Shown piece by piece: positions 37,289-51,049 of a stretch of 64,000 nucleotides of DNA (position 1 is its first letter; each line of letters opens with the position of its first letter). The stretch comes from Certhia americana (taxonomy: Eukaryota; Chordata; Aves; Passeriformes; Certhiidae): NCBI GenBank assembly GCA_018697195.1, contig CM031858.1, forward strand, positions 127,605,133-127,669,132, in the 5' to 3' direction. The translations under genes and the position numbers were made by a program. Under the pieces are notes generated by a model. The model was given only the letters and a program-made list of their open reading frames with translations. It did no database searches and had not been told where the DNA came from.

Positions 37289-40199
37289 AAGAGTGGATAA
37301 AGTGTATCAAAGATGAAGAAATGAATGCTTTGTAGTATGAATGTGCAGTGTAAACCTATTCTACAGATATGGTTGCTCTGAAGAGGAAAAAAGGATTTCT
37401 TTTCCTTAAGAATTAAGAAAAAAATCTTATACAATTAGTATAAACATCAGCCCCTCCAAAAGAGGAAAAACCAAACAGACAATTTGCAACACAGTGGCCT
37501 TTATCACAAGATATCAAATGCATAAGGTCTTTAAATTAAAATTTGCTGAATGTGCACTCTCCTCCCACTAAAGCTTCCTGATGGAACTGTGGGAATGCTT
37601 CTGTAAAATAGTGCTATGTTTTGTTAAGTATATTTATGCAAACTACAAAACTAAAGGGTAAAGCTTATAAAGGAATCAAAACTCGTGATTATGTGAACCC
37701 ATTCTCTGTTGCTTCAACATTTAAACATCATTCCATAAAAGCCATATACATTTGCCTATAGTTCTATTTAATGAATCCCATAGAAAAGCACAAAGCCTTT
37801 TAGTTTCAAAGGAATGGGGTGAAGGTGGTGTTTGCATTAGAACAAAGGTTAAGAACTGTCTTAATTCCCCATACAGCAGTACACATATTAGTTATGTTGC
37901 AAGTGATACTTACCACCCTGAATGTGCAAATCGTCTCAGATATGAGAGCCCTGTATCACTCTTTTTAGTCAGCAGCATTTATTTTAGGGTCTCATTTTCC
38001 TTCTTCAAATGGTATTTCAAACAACTGCTCAAAGTATAGCTAAATTCTCAGAAAATGATACCTAATGTATTATAATGGTACGGTTCTAGTATCTGAGCAC
38101 ATATCACATAAAACCCTTTCAAAGACTAGAGGTCAAGACCAAGCCCATTGCCCATCAAACATGGTTTGCTTCCCTTTATTATCTTATTTCAGTCAAGTGT
38201 TGCTTCTTAACCATGAAAATTATTCTCATTTATCTGTTTATAAACACAGTTTATTATTACATAAAATGGATATCCCAATGTATAAAGTGCATAAACCATA
38301 TGAGTTTTGAATGCCACATTCTCAGAAATCTATACATTCAGAAACGGAGTAAACAATTTCAAATATAAGCCGAGAATTTAAAGGGGAAATTATTTTCTCT
38401 TTAGCAGTGCTCTTCTATCCTTTTCAAGTAAGAAAATTATCAATGCATGTTCATATTTTGCAGCGCACTGACTGCAATAACCCACTAGAAACTGTAACTT
38501 TAAGTACAAGAAGACAGAGATACACTTTAATATATTTACAGTGATATATATTTGGAAAGCATTGATTTTTCTCCTTGTGCCTTGATCAGAAGAGAAATTT
38601 GCATGTCTGCATTTGTTTAACAAGAGTAGCATCAACTTGCACAGTGTCTTGACATTCCCATATATCTATGTCTGCATGCTACCACCATTTGACTGATAGT
38701 TGCATAACCCTAAGAGCAGTGATTGCTTTTCAAATGAATCAACATTTCAGGCAAAGAACCAAAATCAATGTGTACTCCACAGAAATAGTGCTTTTAGGGA
38801 TCCTAATATCACACTACAGTAGCCCTGACCCATCCTAGGTAGGGGGGATCTGAAGACTACAACCCAGCAGAAGATAACACTCAGTGGCTGAGGTTGATTT
38901 CCTCTCTGACATGCTATTACTTAATAATATATCATGGCAGGCTAATATCTGCTTGTCTTCTGGCTACACTGCAATCAAAGTAGTCTGATTACATTATCTT
39001 TGAGGACCTGAATAAAAAGCTGGGGTTGGCTCTTTTACTGCTAATATAGTTACAAACACCACTGTGCTCATGTCCTGAAGACTCTGACTTCTATTAAGAG
39101 AGAAGAAAAAATTTTAAGGAATCGTTAGTACATAAGAATGATTTCTGTCTCAAAGAAAAATTTACCAAATAATACTGTATGCATAATATATTGTAAATGA
39201 ATGATCTATGGAGCTAATTACAAGTTTCCCTACAAATACATAGCTCTAGTTACTTGCAGATACAGATCTTCAAAGGCATTTGGAAAAGGAAGACAGAGTG
39301 ACCTTGAGGAAAGTTGCCGAGTTCTGTTATTATTGCACTGAAAATAATCCTGTTTTTACAGAGGTGTTATTCATGGCAAAAATTCTTGTGTGCATGTCCC
39401 TGTGTGACAATATTGCTTTTTTAAAAAAATACTTTGTCTAAAGACCCTAGCATATTAAAAATTATATTAAAATCTTCCATATATTTTGTTTCACTAGAAA
39501 ACTGGAGCTGGTCCAGGGTATTTCACTTTGTAGCAGGCAAAAAGCAACTCGCATTTATGGAACTGCAGTCCATCTCTGAATCACATATATTTGATTCAGC
39601 AGTCACTTACAGACAGAAAAGTAAAGTTTTTCCAATAGTAAACCTTAGAATAATAGCTTTAGCTAGCTGGTACTATGCGAGTAAATTTTTCAGTAGCTCA
39701 TCAGCCACAGTTTAGCTCAGATAAGATATGTTAAGGTCAGAGGTTTGGGTACAGCTGCCTTTAGCTGATGAGCTCTGGGATAAGCAGTGCAGGTTGTCTA
39801 TTACTGTCAAAGAACAAGAAAATGTGCAGAACCATGTTTCTCTTCAGTGTATATGGATGAGCTTAACATAAAAGCTTTCTCTTCACCCCTTCACCATTAA
39901 CTTTTTTGCAGATGTTTGTTCTAAATTTTTAAGCATATATTGGTATTCCAATGTATTATTGAGATAGCTTTTGCCAGACCTACCTGTGGAGTGCCTACTT
40001 TTCTTAAACATTTCTCTGCTATGCTTTGATATCTGCTTCACCTGCTGTGCCTGCAGTCACGCAGGGTATGTTCTGTGGTTGCTTCATCCCATATTCTCAT
40101 TTGAGATGTTATCAAAACTTCATCAGCTGGGACATGATATTGCAAATGGAGAACAGAATAAGGTAGCCAATGGGGCAGTGTCCAGGGAGTGACATGGAC
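37289..40199. other. Unassigned AT-rich DNA
   Basis: No gene or transposon recognised. Open frames at 37752-38039, 38065-38310, 38390-38635 (-), 39434-39715 and 39971-40192 have no recognisable features. Confidence 0.55.
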
Positions 40200-40436
40200 A
40201 ATGACAAATGGAAATATAATGGAAGAAGTAATAAAGATTGGGAGGTAAAGCTGAGGAAGGAAAAGGAAAGAAAAAGCAGAAGGTTTGGGGACACAGGGCA
40301 ATTATAAAAGTATTCTGGAAGTAGAAGGTTAGGTCAGGTTCTGCAGAAAAGGCAGTAAGGCAAACAGACTATGGTAGAAAGTGGAGAACAGAAAAAGGGA
40401 AGAAGGAAAAAAAAAAGAAAAAAAAAAAAAACAAAC
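40200..40436. repeat. Purine-rich (A/G) tract on the plus strand
   Basis: About 240 bases dominated by A and G on the plus strand, ending in A-runs interrupted by single G at 40408-40430. It has few pyrimidines and could form an H-DNA or triplex-like structure, but only its composition is shown. The F/L/S-rich minus-strand frames at 40038-40301 and 40112-40294 are the mirror of this bias, not proteins. Confidence 0.8.
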
Positions 40437-41091
40437 AGGAAGCCATAGTGAGCTTTTTTAATATTTAAAACACGTTCACCTTAGTAATTTCTAGATATAA
40501 CAGTGAAAAAATAGCTTTGTCTATTTAAATAATAAAGGTTTTTAAAATCTCATGATGAGAAAGCAAAATCACCTCTTCGAACTTTTAACTCTGCCTTCAC
40601 CTTCTTACAGGAAAATATGCTAGTTAACTTCAACTGATGCAGTCTGTTTCACAAAAGGTAGGTAGGGTCATGGGGATTCTCCCCCAGAAAGTATCTTCTC
40701 TCCTTAGATGCAAAAACATTCAAGGCACTTCTCAAACCTCATCAGTCACTTAGAAATATGTGATACTAACTGGAAATACAAGGAATAGACAGAAACAAAA
40801 CAACTAGATGAAAACTGCAATGGAATTTGAGAATTGCTTGCAAAACTTCCTTTTCTTCTTTGAAATGTCAGCATGTTTCTATTTGAAATAATAAAATCAA
40901 GCAAAATATCAAAAATTGTTTCCTAACAGAACATTTCACTAGGTAGGCAATTATTCCTTTTTCAACCAGTCACAAGAAGCAGCTATCCAGTTATTTAATG
41001 ATACTCTAAAGACACTCTAAAGTATTAGAACCAGACACTAGAAGAGCAGACTATTCCTTGCAATATCTTCCTGGTAAGGTACTCAAGTTAG

Positions 41092-41093
<2 letters not shown>
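40437..41093. other. Unassigned AT-rich DNA
   Basis: No gene or transposon recognised between the purine tract and the A26 run. Confidence 0.5.

Positions 41094-41119
<26 letters not shown>
41094..41119. repeat. A26 homopolymer
   Basis: Twenty-six uninterrupted A. No upstream coding or retrocopy body is recognisable, so I call it a simple repeat and not a processed pseudogene tail. Confidence 0.95.
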
Positions 41120-41123
<4 letters not shown>

Positions 41124-41472
41124 ACCCAAGATTATGGCAAAGCAGCCTTTTTTTGGCTCCCTGCTTACAGAAACCTGACTAGTAATCATATTCTGAGTAA
41201 TCTAAAATAAACATGCATAGATAATTCTGGAAGTTTCAAACAAGTGCTATCCTCCAGGATTAAATAAAATTTTGCAGCTGCCGTCACTTATATTGAGCTA
41301 GTACAAGCATTTCAAGATTCAGACATAGAAATAAAATGTGCAGCAACACTTTGAACATAAAAGCTCAATACACAAACAGAGTGTGGAATGAAAACATACC
41401 ATTCATAAAAAGACAATCCTGTTTTATCCTAATAGGTTTCATACGTATTTTAAATTTCAATGGACATACAAG
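41120..41472. other. Unassigned AT-rich DNA
   Basis: No gene or repeat recognised. Confidence 0.5.
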
Positions 41473-41487
41473 AAAAAAAAAAAAAAA
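41473..41487. repeat. A15 homopolymer
   Basis: Fifteen uninterrupted A followed by CCC. Confidence 0.95.
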
Positions 41488-44400
41488 CCCTGAATGTCTT
41501 AGAGAGCTTGCCAAAATCAACACTCAGTCAGCCATCCAGAAGATATGTTTTAAATAAATGCTTACTCCAGTTTTACAAATCATCATTTACATTCAGAAAA
41601 ACACAAAATGTAGTGGGCATCAGCATCAGCCAAGAGTTTAGCTTACCACAGACCATATGGGAGGATGTCCCCATAGACTGTGTATCTTGTACTAGCACGG
41701 CATCTGCAGTACATAGCAACACTTTATCTGATGTAATAACACCTTCTGCTCTTAGCCTTTCTAAGTTATAAAACAAATGATTAAGCAATTTCACCATAAA
41801 CAGCCTCATGGAACATAGAAAAAAAGGGATGAAAATAGGGAATTATCACTCCACATCAGGCGCCTTGTAAGTCAATATATTAAAAGTTACAGCCTAAGTT
41901 TATCTTTTCTTTTAAGAAGACTATATTGCTTTTAAAAAGAAATATAACTAGCAAATTGAGTGGAGGCTCTTGGAGTTCTGTTCCTCCCAGTGCTTAGGCC
42001 AGTAGATCAGTTAAATTCAATGAAAATATAATAAAATCTATGTAAACCTCAGTTATCAAGAAAGTCCTATCATGTTTTGAAATGATTCTGTTAGGTAGAA
42101 TGTTGTAATGTAACCAGTACCATTCCGAGCACCAGGCTACAAATTCTGAATCACCAGTCTGGATTTACCCAAAGAAATAGACAGAAAGAATAAACCAATC
42201 TAATATTTCCTGAGTCTTCATCACATGAGAAAAAAGTGTAGAAGAAAAGATACACTAAAAATTTTCTTGGTTTATAAAGTGTCTTCTGACTTGTGCTCTT
42301 TCCTGATAAAAATAGTCCATCTGACTCTTGCCTTGTCCTGTCCTATGCTAAATGCACTGATTAGGAAATGCTCCACTGAAATTAAAAACACAACAATACA
42401 ATAAAAATATTTTCAGAGTGATACATCTTGTGAGAGCTCCCTTACACAGTCTACATCCAAAATAAAAACTCTACTGACAATGCTAGCCCAGGACAGGACC
42501 ACATTAGAAATTAGTTTCAAAAATTTCAGCAGTGATGTCATGCTCTCACAAAACAGGGTTTAATCAATTACAATTGTCCTGTTTTATTACCATATCAAAT
42601 TTAGTATACTATTGCTTCAACATTCTTCACTGATGGTGTGAAGACCACTTTACTAAACTGCGTTCATCAAATACTTGAAATTATTTTTCAGAATTATAAG
42701 ACATGGATTATCCAGAAAACCAGAAAATAAAATTTCATACTGCTTTTCATTACATATTTTTAACCTCAAAGGCCTTGACTCTCTTATCATATCTCTTAAC
42801 ACATAAAATTCACCTCCGGGTAATCTAATCCTGTTTAAACAGTGGAAATCCTTTCAGAGTTTTCTCAGAGTCTGTAAAAGATGTTTTGTCTTTTGGCCTC
42901 AGATAGAGATAGCCCTAGAATATAGCAGATTTTTCACCCTGAGAATTGCTTTCAATTAATATTCTGAAAATCAGGATTCATTTGTCTGTAATAAAAATCT
43001 ACCTAAGAGATTAGTTTGAATCATTTGTTTAGAGCAAAAGAAATACAACTGCACTGGTTATAAAAGAGGTCATCTTATTTTATGGAGGTCCTCTGAATTT
43101 CCTCCAACTGCCCTATTACACTGACTGCTGAAGAAATTACAGAGTTTAAGGATTCATCATTCTAGAAGTTTCAATAACCTCAACTGGTTTATGGGTCCTG
43201 AGCACCCAAACAAAAATTATATGAACTCCAAACATCTGTAGGTAAGCAGTCAGCTCTGAGCAGGGCTTTTGAAAAACTCTCTTTCAATTCAAGTCCTAAT
43301 GTTCCACCTGAATTTCCATTCATGTACCAGAATGCTTTTTGTATATCTTCTTAAAAGGGATTAAAGAGACGGAAGATGTTTTCGTGTATGTTAAATACAT
43401 GCTGAAGACTGCCCAATATCACTAAAACCTGTGGTGGCTCAGTAGTTACTTCCTCCTTGAAAACTGTCACTCATATCCAAATGTGCTTCCTGCAGTAAGG
43501 TCATGCCAGAACTAATCATCAGTAATGAAAAAGTAGCACATCTTATTTCAATAGAACAACTGCTAATTCAGTTAATATCTAAAAGGATCAAATAAAATCT
43601 TTAAATAACATGTCTTAGTTTAATTATCTGTCAAGTCATGCCAAATGAAACACATCCATGCAACAAATGTGATTATAATGAAACAGAAGGGCCATTCTTT
43701 TCCCATTCCAGCCACCGATATAGATCACTCACCCTCATTTTCAATATGAACAAAGGTCTTCTTGGTCTAAACTTATAAGTAATTACATTAAAAGAGGTAA
43801 ATTTACGGCTTAGTTTTTTTTGGCATTGCCTTTAATTTTGGACAGAATTCTCTAGGCCTTTGTTTCCTACTTGGAGGTTTTTTACAAGCACTTGTCCCTG
43901 TAACTCCTATTTCCATCTTTGACTGTTTCCTTCCAGTTTTGTTTTCAGTGGAGGATAAAAAAATTAAAAAGATTCAGAGATGAGGCTGGGAGGCAGAGTA
44001 CAAAGCTTTGCAAGGATGTGCCAATGTTTTACAAAGACATTGACTTTGCTGTATGCAAATGAGAGGGTGCAGAAAGAACCAACAACTCTGGTCTCTAGCT
44101 GGAGGTAGAACAGAAACTCTTGGTTAAAGAGTAGGAAGAACAGGAAAAAAAGGAATGAGTAACAAAGAGAAGAAAGAACTGAGTAAACCTGTGCCAGAAG
44201 AAATTAATTATTCAGATTTTTTTTCAAACACCAGCCATGAACATCAAGCTTCTACTAATATTTGTCAAGAGCTGACATTTGTTTGTGAGGTTCGGTGAAG
44301 GAAGATGCAATCAGGAGCCTTTTCTAATATTTACTGGTAGCCCAAAGAAAGTTTTATTTTACAGTTTCTGTTTGATATCAAGGTAATTAATGCTGATTCC

Positions 44401-44552
44401 AGAAATGTTGTTTGTCCGTACAAGGGCTTGTTTATAACTGCTGTGTTATGTTCCCTGACTTGGGAAGGGAGGAAGAGTTTTCTGTGTACAGCTGCAGGCA
44501 TTGACTACACAACCTCCAAATAACTCTCCATGATAATTCTAAAGTAAGAGAA
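41488..44552. other. Unassigned AT-rich DNA
   Basis: No gene or transposon recognised. The plus frame 41460-41771 and minus frame 41573-41809 cover the same bases. Neither has homology I know. An exact octamer ATGCAAAT lies at 44053-44060 in a purine-rich patch. A single octamer is expected by chance in this length. Confidence 0.5.
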
Positions 44553-44840
44553 AATCATAGAATCATAGGTTGTTACAGTTTGGAGGGGAATTTAAAGATC
44601 CCAATTTCATCTAATCCCAATTTCCCTCTCATGGACAGGGACACTTTTCCCTAGGCCAGGCCTTATCCAACCTGGCCTTGAACACTGTCAGGGTTGGGGC
44701 ATGCACAAACCTCCCTGGGAAACCTGTTCCAGTATCTCACACTCACAGCAAAGAATTTCTTCCTAATATGTATCCTAAATTTCTCCTCTTTCAGTTTGCA
44801 CCCATTATTTCTTGTCCTATCACTTCAGACAAATCAACAC
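44553..44840 (-). mobile_element. CR1 LINE 3' end fragment
   Basis: On the plus strand it starts with the reversed CR1 tail (AATCATAGAATCATAGG at 44553), then shows the reversed 3' UTR and the family blocks 'CCAACCTGGCCTTGAACACT' (44669), 'CTGGGAAACCTGTTCCAGT' (44716), 'AGCAAAGAATTTCTTCCTAA' (44749) and 'ATTTCTTGTCCTATCACTTC' (about 44807), after which homology stops. The element is therefore truncated at its 5' end, as most CR1 copies are. The plus-strand open frames 44678-45007 and 44694-44924 are shadows. Divergence from the family pattern is moderate and the copy is dead. Confidence 0.92.
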
Positions 44841-46623
44841 AAAACAATCAGTGGAAGAGCTGCCACACTTGCTTTGGTACTGTTGGAATCTGGGATTTAC
44901 CCATCCTTCCATTTCACTCAGTAATAATCAAGGGCCCTGCTGTTCCACTGCGAAACAATGGGGAGGTACAGCATGGTGAGGACAGGAATGACAAAAGAAA
45001 ACAGTGAGACACATTGATAGAGGAAATGGGTTTAATGAAAAAGGACTCCTACTCCTGCTTGTATTACCTCATCACCTGAATTTTCATGCAGACTGGGCTC
45101 TGAGCTATAATGCTCTTGTTCCGCATAGGCAGTAAGCTGAATTCCAGCCTATGTCAGCAGGATATAATGCTGCCTGTGGAGCTGCACAAGCCAGCTCAAA
45201 TACTGGAAGTAGTATAACTGCACTATAGAAGTATTCTGCCACAGCTAATTAGACTTGCCACAGCATCATGTTGTGGGAACATTCCCTAGGAGAGTTCCTG
45301 AGATCTGACACTACATTTCTTAGATTTTAATTTCCAAGGTGGTGTATCTTTTGTTGAACCTAGACTGCTTCATGGCCTTTGAAACATGTTGGATGCTGAG
45401 CTCTCCCGTCTGAACTGACTCAGAATATCCAAACCCATCAATTTGTTTTTGGTTGGGCCCTGGCTACTAACACAATCTCTCGGTTTCTTACTGAGTAAGT
45501 TTCAGGTTAATTGGTGAAGCACTTCATAGTTACAGCAAGCACGATTGTCAGCTTCTGTTCCAGGCACATGCCCAAATTACAACATGCTCCAATAATAAAC
45601 CCCGAATGACATGGTACTATGGGAGCTGAGTCTTAAAAATGCCTGGTCTCTGTAAACTTATTACACTTGCAGTGATATCCCACATCTTCCTACTCTATGT
45701 TATACCAAGAAATCTCTTTACTGTTTTAAACTCCCAGCAGTCCAATAGTTTTATAAACAGTTACAGAAACAGTACCTGCTATTCCTGAGCCAGAACAGCC
45801 AGTTATTACTCATAACCTTCACCTGGAGGCTTCTACATTCTGCAAATATTTTACTTTCAAAAATTATGCTTTCACACTTTGATTTACAAGTGATACTCTG
45901 ATACTCTGAGGAGCACTTTACACTGCAGAGTGAATGAATTCACCAGTTTATATTGCACTAATGTCTACCCTGACATGAGGAACTTCTTTAATAAGTTTTC
46001 AATAGATCTGAAAACAAATTTGAATTATAAGTCTCCTGAATTATATAAGGAGATAAGCCTCTCTTACCACGCATACTTTCCTTCTGTACATTCAATTTTT
46101 GTTCTTCATCTAGAATATCAAATATTTGGTTAGGACATCAGCATTACCATGTTTATGCTCATGCCTGCTTTAAATTTATAATCTGTCATAACAGTTCAGG
46201 ATTTTTTCTACCCACTTAGCAAGCTGCCACTCAAGAATCCCAAACCATAAAAATCTATTGCAGAGATACACAATCTCTATTGAAGAAAAAAATTGAAAAA
46301 TAAGATTTCAGTGTTCTAGAATGTAATCACAACTACAAAGACATGCAATTATTTCTCTAAGGAAAATCTGGACTTCTCTTTTAATGACATACTACCTCCT
46401 TAAGACACTGGTATACTTACATATTTTTCTCAGACTGTAAGGACTGACTTCTTTTGGCTTGCAAGCAGGTTTAAACTAGAGAAAGGGCTGTCATTGCTTG
46501 AAAAGGGAAAATTGCATTGCATTAACTATTGAAATCTTGCCTCTCTCATTAAATCTGTGGATTTTTTCTGTGCAATACCTGTTTAGCAATATTATTCAGC
46601 AAAAGGAGAGGCTCCTGCAGAAC
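44841..46623. other. Unassigned AT-rich DNA
   Basis: No gene or transposon recognised. A 9-bp unit GATACTCTG is directly duplicated near 45892-45909. The frame 45930-46133 has no recognisable content. Confidence 0.5.
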
Positions 46624-46650
46624 TTTCCATATCCTAAAAGGATATGGAAA
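46624..46650. repeat. Perfect hairpin: 12-bp arms, 3-nt loop
   Basis: TTTCCATATCCT (46624-46635) is followed by AAA and then its exact reverse complement AGGATATGGAAA (46639-46650). A partial third copy of the first arm, TTTCCATAT, sits at 46662-46670. The near-zero loop makes it a likely product of template switching during replication and a potential cruciform. The loop and stem are too short for a microRNA precursor. Confidence 0.92.
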
Positions 46651-48653
46651 AAAAATATCCATTTCCATATAGCATTAGTTACTACAGCAGAAATGCTGAC
46701 CCCATTGACTTCCTGTCTGTTTTTTAAATAACCCTCTTCTCTTTGGATTCATTTTCTGCATTACAGGCTCCAGTTTATCACAAACTGCTTGCCAGACACT
46801 TCTTCCAAGATTCAACACACATTAAGATATATTAGCAAGATGACAAACAGACATGGAAGCCTTCTGTTGATCAAATTGTGCCAAAACTTTCATACCTGTC
46901 TTTGTTTTCCTTTGTTCTCTTTTACTTTTCCACACCTAGTCACCAATCCAAACAATATCCAGTACATGCTCAGTATTATGTTCTGTCAAAGCTTTTTCAT
47001 ACACAGTCTTTCAGTTTCTGAGCTGCTTTGCACTGTTGTTGCCTCAGACAGGCAGAAGTGCTCATATATCACATGTAACCAGGAGAAATGAAAGCCATGT
47101 ATTAAACTATTTCCTCACTTTGATTTGTGAAGATGAACAGTAAATTGAATGAATGAATGTTCAGCTTTAATCTAGTATACAGCTTCTGATGTAATAATTC
47201 AAAAATTAGAGAAACAATGCATATACAAATATTTCCAGAAAGTGAAAAATGTTAAATAGCAATAAAGTGGCAAGTAGCTTGCAAGTTCAGCAGGCAGATT
47301 TACACTGCTGTTGCATCTCTTTTGATAGTATTAAATAGAGCCATGATTCAAAGCTTTTAAACACATGCTGCACTTATTTCTATGGAAACTAAAAGTTTGC
47401 TTTCATTTAGAGCTGCACACCAATCAAACCTTACAAAATCCATACAACCTATTTCAGAAGGAAAAGTGCCCAATTCTCAGTGTCACTTATCACATCACAC
47501 CAGAAGGGCTTTCATACATCCAACCTACACACCTCACCAGCTAAACTCCACAATTAATAATAGGAAAAGAGTGGCATTTCCTTGGACACTTGGCCTGTCA
47601 CCAAGAGGATGAATAAGGACTCTGGATTCATAAGACTGACCCCTGAAAAAGCTCTCATCCATGTACACAATCACCATCCCCATGAACACACATACATACA
47701 CTTATAGGCAGAGCAGCACAATCAGGAGCACACCAAGGACTGAATGGCTTTTTCTCAGGTACCAGGATCACTGCTCTTAAGTCTTTCTTTTGAGAAGAAA
47801 GTTAGTGATCATCATATTAAAAAAGAGTATGCAACACTCCCATTACACATTATTCAGAGAAATACTTCTGAGTGTATTTTGAAGGAACATTTAGAAGTGA
47901 CCCCCCCCCAATGAAAAATCTTTCACTCTTCCTTGAAATGAAGTAGGATCATTTTCAGATGAAATCACAAAACTCTCTGCATGTATAAGGGAATGAAAAC
48001 AATTTTAAAATCATGCACAGACAAAAATATTAAACAAACATACTTCACACAGAAGCCACAAGTATTTTTCTGAAAGTATCTGCTGCAACTTTTTTGTTGC
48101 AATTGCCTGGTTTTGCACTTATTCTAATTTGTATTGCCTTTTCTAAGATCTTTGAATTTTCTTAGGAAGCTAAGTAAATCCAGTTCCATTCTAATAAAAT
48201 CTAAAGGTAATTTACGTGTTTAATTATTTAAAAGCCTTTTGGTTTGTTTTGAAGAACTCCTTGTAAAGGAAATTTTACAGACATCTGCCTTACAAGAGTG
48301 GCTGACATGGGGTGCCATGAACTAAAAAGTAAGTTCTGATATCAGGAAAGCTTCAGAAATTTCTGGCAGAAAGAAACAAACAAAACTGACACCAAGGAAA
48401 ATAGTTAATAACAGAATCGAGCTGTACCTAGTCTGTTGGTTTTGCAGCTTCATGGAGTTGGCTGTCAATTTAAGAACTCAACCCTGCCTAACTTTTACCT
48501 CTGACTGCTGTCAGGCAACCATCTACCAGAAGGCATAAAAAGCCTCATGAACAATAAAGTCAGATTCAACCCAGCTCTTTGAAACAAGGAAAGACAACCC
48601 ACAACACCAATCACCTCTCTGGAGCCCCATTAGTCTCAACACTGTCAATGTGG
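46651..48653. other. Unassigned AT-rich DNA
   Basis: No gene or transposon recognised. A C9 run lies at about 47901-47909. Frames at 46789-47091 and 47382-47612 show no domain or family resemblance. Confidence 0.55.
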
Positions 48654-48833
48654 TTTCAGACTGTGATATTGCCCAGAGAAGTTGAAGAATGACCCATCCG
48701 TGGAAGTGCACAAGGCCAATTTGGATGGAGCTTTGAGAAACTTGGGCTAGTGGAAGGTGTCCCTGACCATGGCAGTGAGGTTGGAACTCAATAAGATCAC
48801 TTCCAATCCAAACCATTGTATAACTCTACGAAT
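48654..48833 (+). mobile_element. Short CR1 LINE 3' fragment
   Basis: A 180-bp plus-strand CR1 remnant. It starts within the 'TTGCCCAGAGAAGTTG' block (48669), then shows 'CCATCCGTGGAAGTGCACAA', 'TTTGAGAAACTTGGGCTAGT', 'GGTGTCCCTGACCATGGCAG' and a 3' UTR ending 'CTTCCAATCCAAACCATTGT' with a decayed tail. The 150 bases before it may hold more eroded CR1 but I cannot recognise it. The minus-strand frame 48523-48816 overlies this copy and is not a gene. Confidence 0.9.
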
Positions 48834-51049
48834 AACCCTCAAGTATTTTTTTTACTAATCCTTTACTTAAATCTGACTTTTATAAAATTTTTTTGGAAGT
48901 TTATGCTTTTCAAATTAGTCTGAAGTTGATCCTTTCAAATTTTAACAACACCACACTGAGTAATGCAGACTAATTTCAGGGCAATGCTCATGTTCATTGT
49001 CATGACAGAAGTGTACTCAGACCAGCAACAATTTCTAAAGCAACACACACAGGAAGGTGAGCAGCTGCAGAGGACTGGAGCGTGGGGGAACTGTCCAGCA
49101 GTGCAGAGAATACGCTAAATTTTGCTTTTCTACTTGCAACTTCTTTTATAGCTGTACCAATCACCAAACCCATTCCAGGTAACATCTTTTTCCTGGGAGT
49201 CATTCCCCTATGCAGTCTTTACAGCAGCTCAGATGTGTCATGAGAATCCATGCTTCTTTTTCTGTTTTATTCATGCCAATGTTCAACAGATAGGAAATAC
49301 CAAAAGCTGATTAAGGTAAGCAGGTGCTAAATGATATTCAGCCCATTGCAGTAACCAAAAAGAATTAAAGTGTCATTTTTTGAGTCAGAATTTACATAAT
49401 AGAAACTTCTCCTTCCATATCTAAATTGTGCTTATTTTTGAAAGGCTGGCCAGTTAATATGAGAAGTATTTCTTTAATAATGTTGGATTTAATTGCATAA
49501 AGTAAAGAAAAGTGCATTTCATACTCTTAAATTATGGATTACAGTCGTCTTCTTCAGTCAAGCTATGAGATCATACACCACATTAAATGTTAATTAGGAT
49601 ATTTTCTTTCAGTTTCTCCATAAATTTAAGGACATGGGAATGAATTCTGTGGAGCAGCTTGGGGAAAAACTCTCTCCCCTCTTACCTAGGATGAAAATGA
49701 CAGGTATAGCAGCAGTGCACTTGAACAGCATAGTTTTTCTGATTAAAAACTATATAAAATTAAAACTGACTTACAAAAAATTCTCTGATTCAAAAAACAT
49801 GCCAGGAAAATATTTGAAATAATATACTAAAATAGACTGGATAGCAGAGTTTTAATTGGTATGGAGAACTCTGCTTGCCATGATTATTGGGTTTTTTTTG
49901 TTGTTTGTTTTTGTTTGGTTTTGGTTTTGGTTTTTTTTTGCAAAGCACAAAATGCATTTCCGATGGCTCAGCTGAAGTCACATTATCTTAATGGAACACA
50001 ACTGCAAACTAAAGATGTGCAAGCCCCATAATATTTTTTTTTAAATACCATTTATCTTTGCTCCAGGCTCTTCTGTTCTAAGTAGCAAAAGACAATATAA
50101 GAAAAAACATGGCAAATATTTTAAATTAATATCACATTACACAGCTAGAGCACTGACCTATCAGTCTAAGTAATGCTTTGATAAATTTTTAAGCGTACTG
50201 ATTAGAGGTTCTACACCTCACTTTTAAGCACAATTGAGCCATCAAGCAGTAAACCTAAGACAGTGGTTCAAGTATTTTGACTGTGACTTCCAAACCTTTA
50301 CAAAACCAGCAGATATTCAGAGACTGAAAATCTTTCTTTTTTCACATACAAAAGATGTGGTGGGAAATGGAGGCATTTTAACAGGGAAAAATGGAACAAG
50401 GAGATTAAAATAGTCAGTTGTACCAAAAGCAAGGCTGAAACATCTGTAGCCGAGCTCACACACTACACATGCCCACAGGATAACACCAGGTTTTCTCAAA
50501 AGCCAGAGTTGAAAAAATAGGACTTATCTCATAAATCATTGTAAATGTCAATTAGTAATCAAAGCTGGTGAAGACCTTGGCAGTGGCAAAACAGCAATCA
50601 CCTTGGATGACTAATGCAAATGGCTACGACTGATTAACTGATACCCTAAAATGAAGTCTAAAAATATGCATATCTGAAAATAAAATATATTACTTACATG
50701 CTTTTAAAAGTAAAAAGAACCCATTCCCATCTCTCAGTACCTTCTTTAGAAGTCCAAATTATCCAACTAATGTTAATGAGATCACTCTATTGAGATTTTG
50801 TAATGAATTTTTATCTCTACTGTTGCAGTAGTATTTCAAGGAGTTTATTTATTGCACAGACAATTATTTTTGATTATTTCTACAAAGATGCTTTAAATTT
50901 TGAAGAAATTCTTTTTAAATATTTTTAAAGTGAAACTCAGTATAAGTGTATATATTTGATTATTTGGGAGTAAATATAATCCATGTAATAACAATACTCA
51001 GACATTCCACCTGTGAAAAATAATACAATCTAAAAGCTATAATTAAGTA
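48834..51049. other. Unassigned AT-rich DNA with a T/G tract
   Basis: No gene or transposon recognised. A T-rich tract with G interruptions lies at 49890-49940 and explains the K/P/N-rich minus-strand frame at 49790-49981. Frames at 49000-49203 (-), 49634-49822 and 50317-50499 (-) have no recognisable content. Confidence 0.55.

Noticed and set aside
40038..40301. Hydrophobic minus-strand frames as membrane proteins
   Set aside because: They mirror the purine-rich plus strand; F/L/S content is compositional.
41094..41119. A26 run as the tail of a processed pseudogene or retrocopy
   Set aside because: No gene-like sequence upstream, no target-site duplication seen; simple repeat is enough.
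41573..41809. 78-codon minus-strand frame with protein-like composition
   Set aside because: Overlaps a 103-codon plus-strand frame on the same bases and shows no family resemblance.
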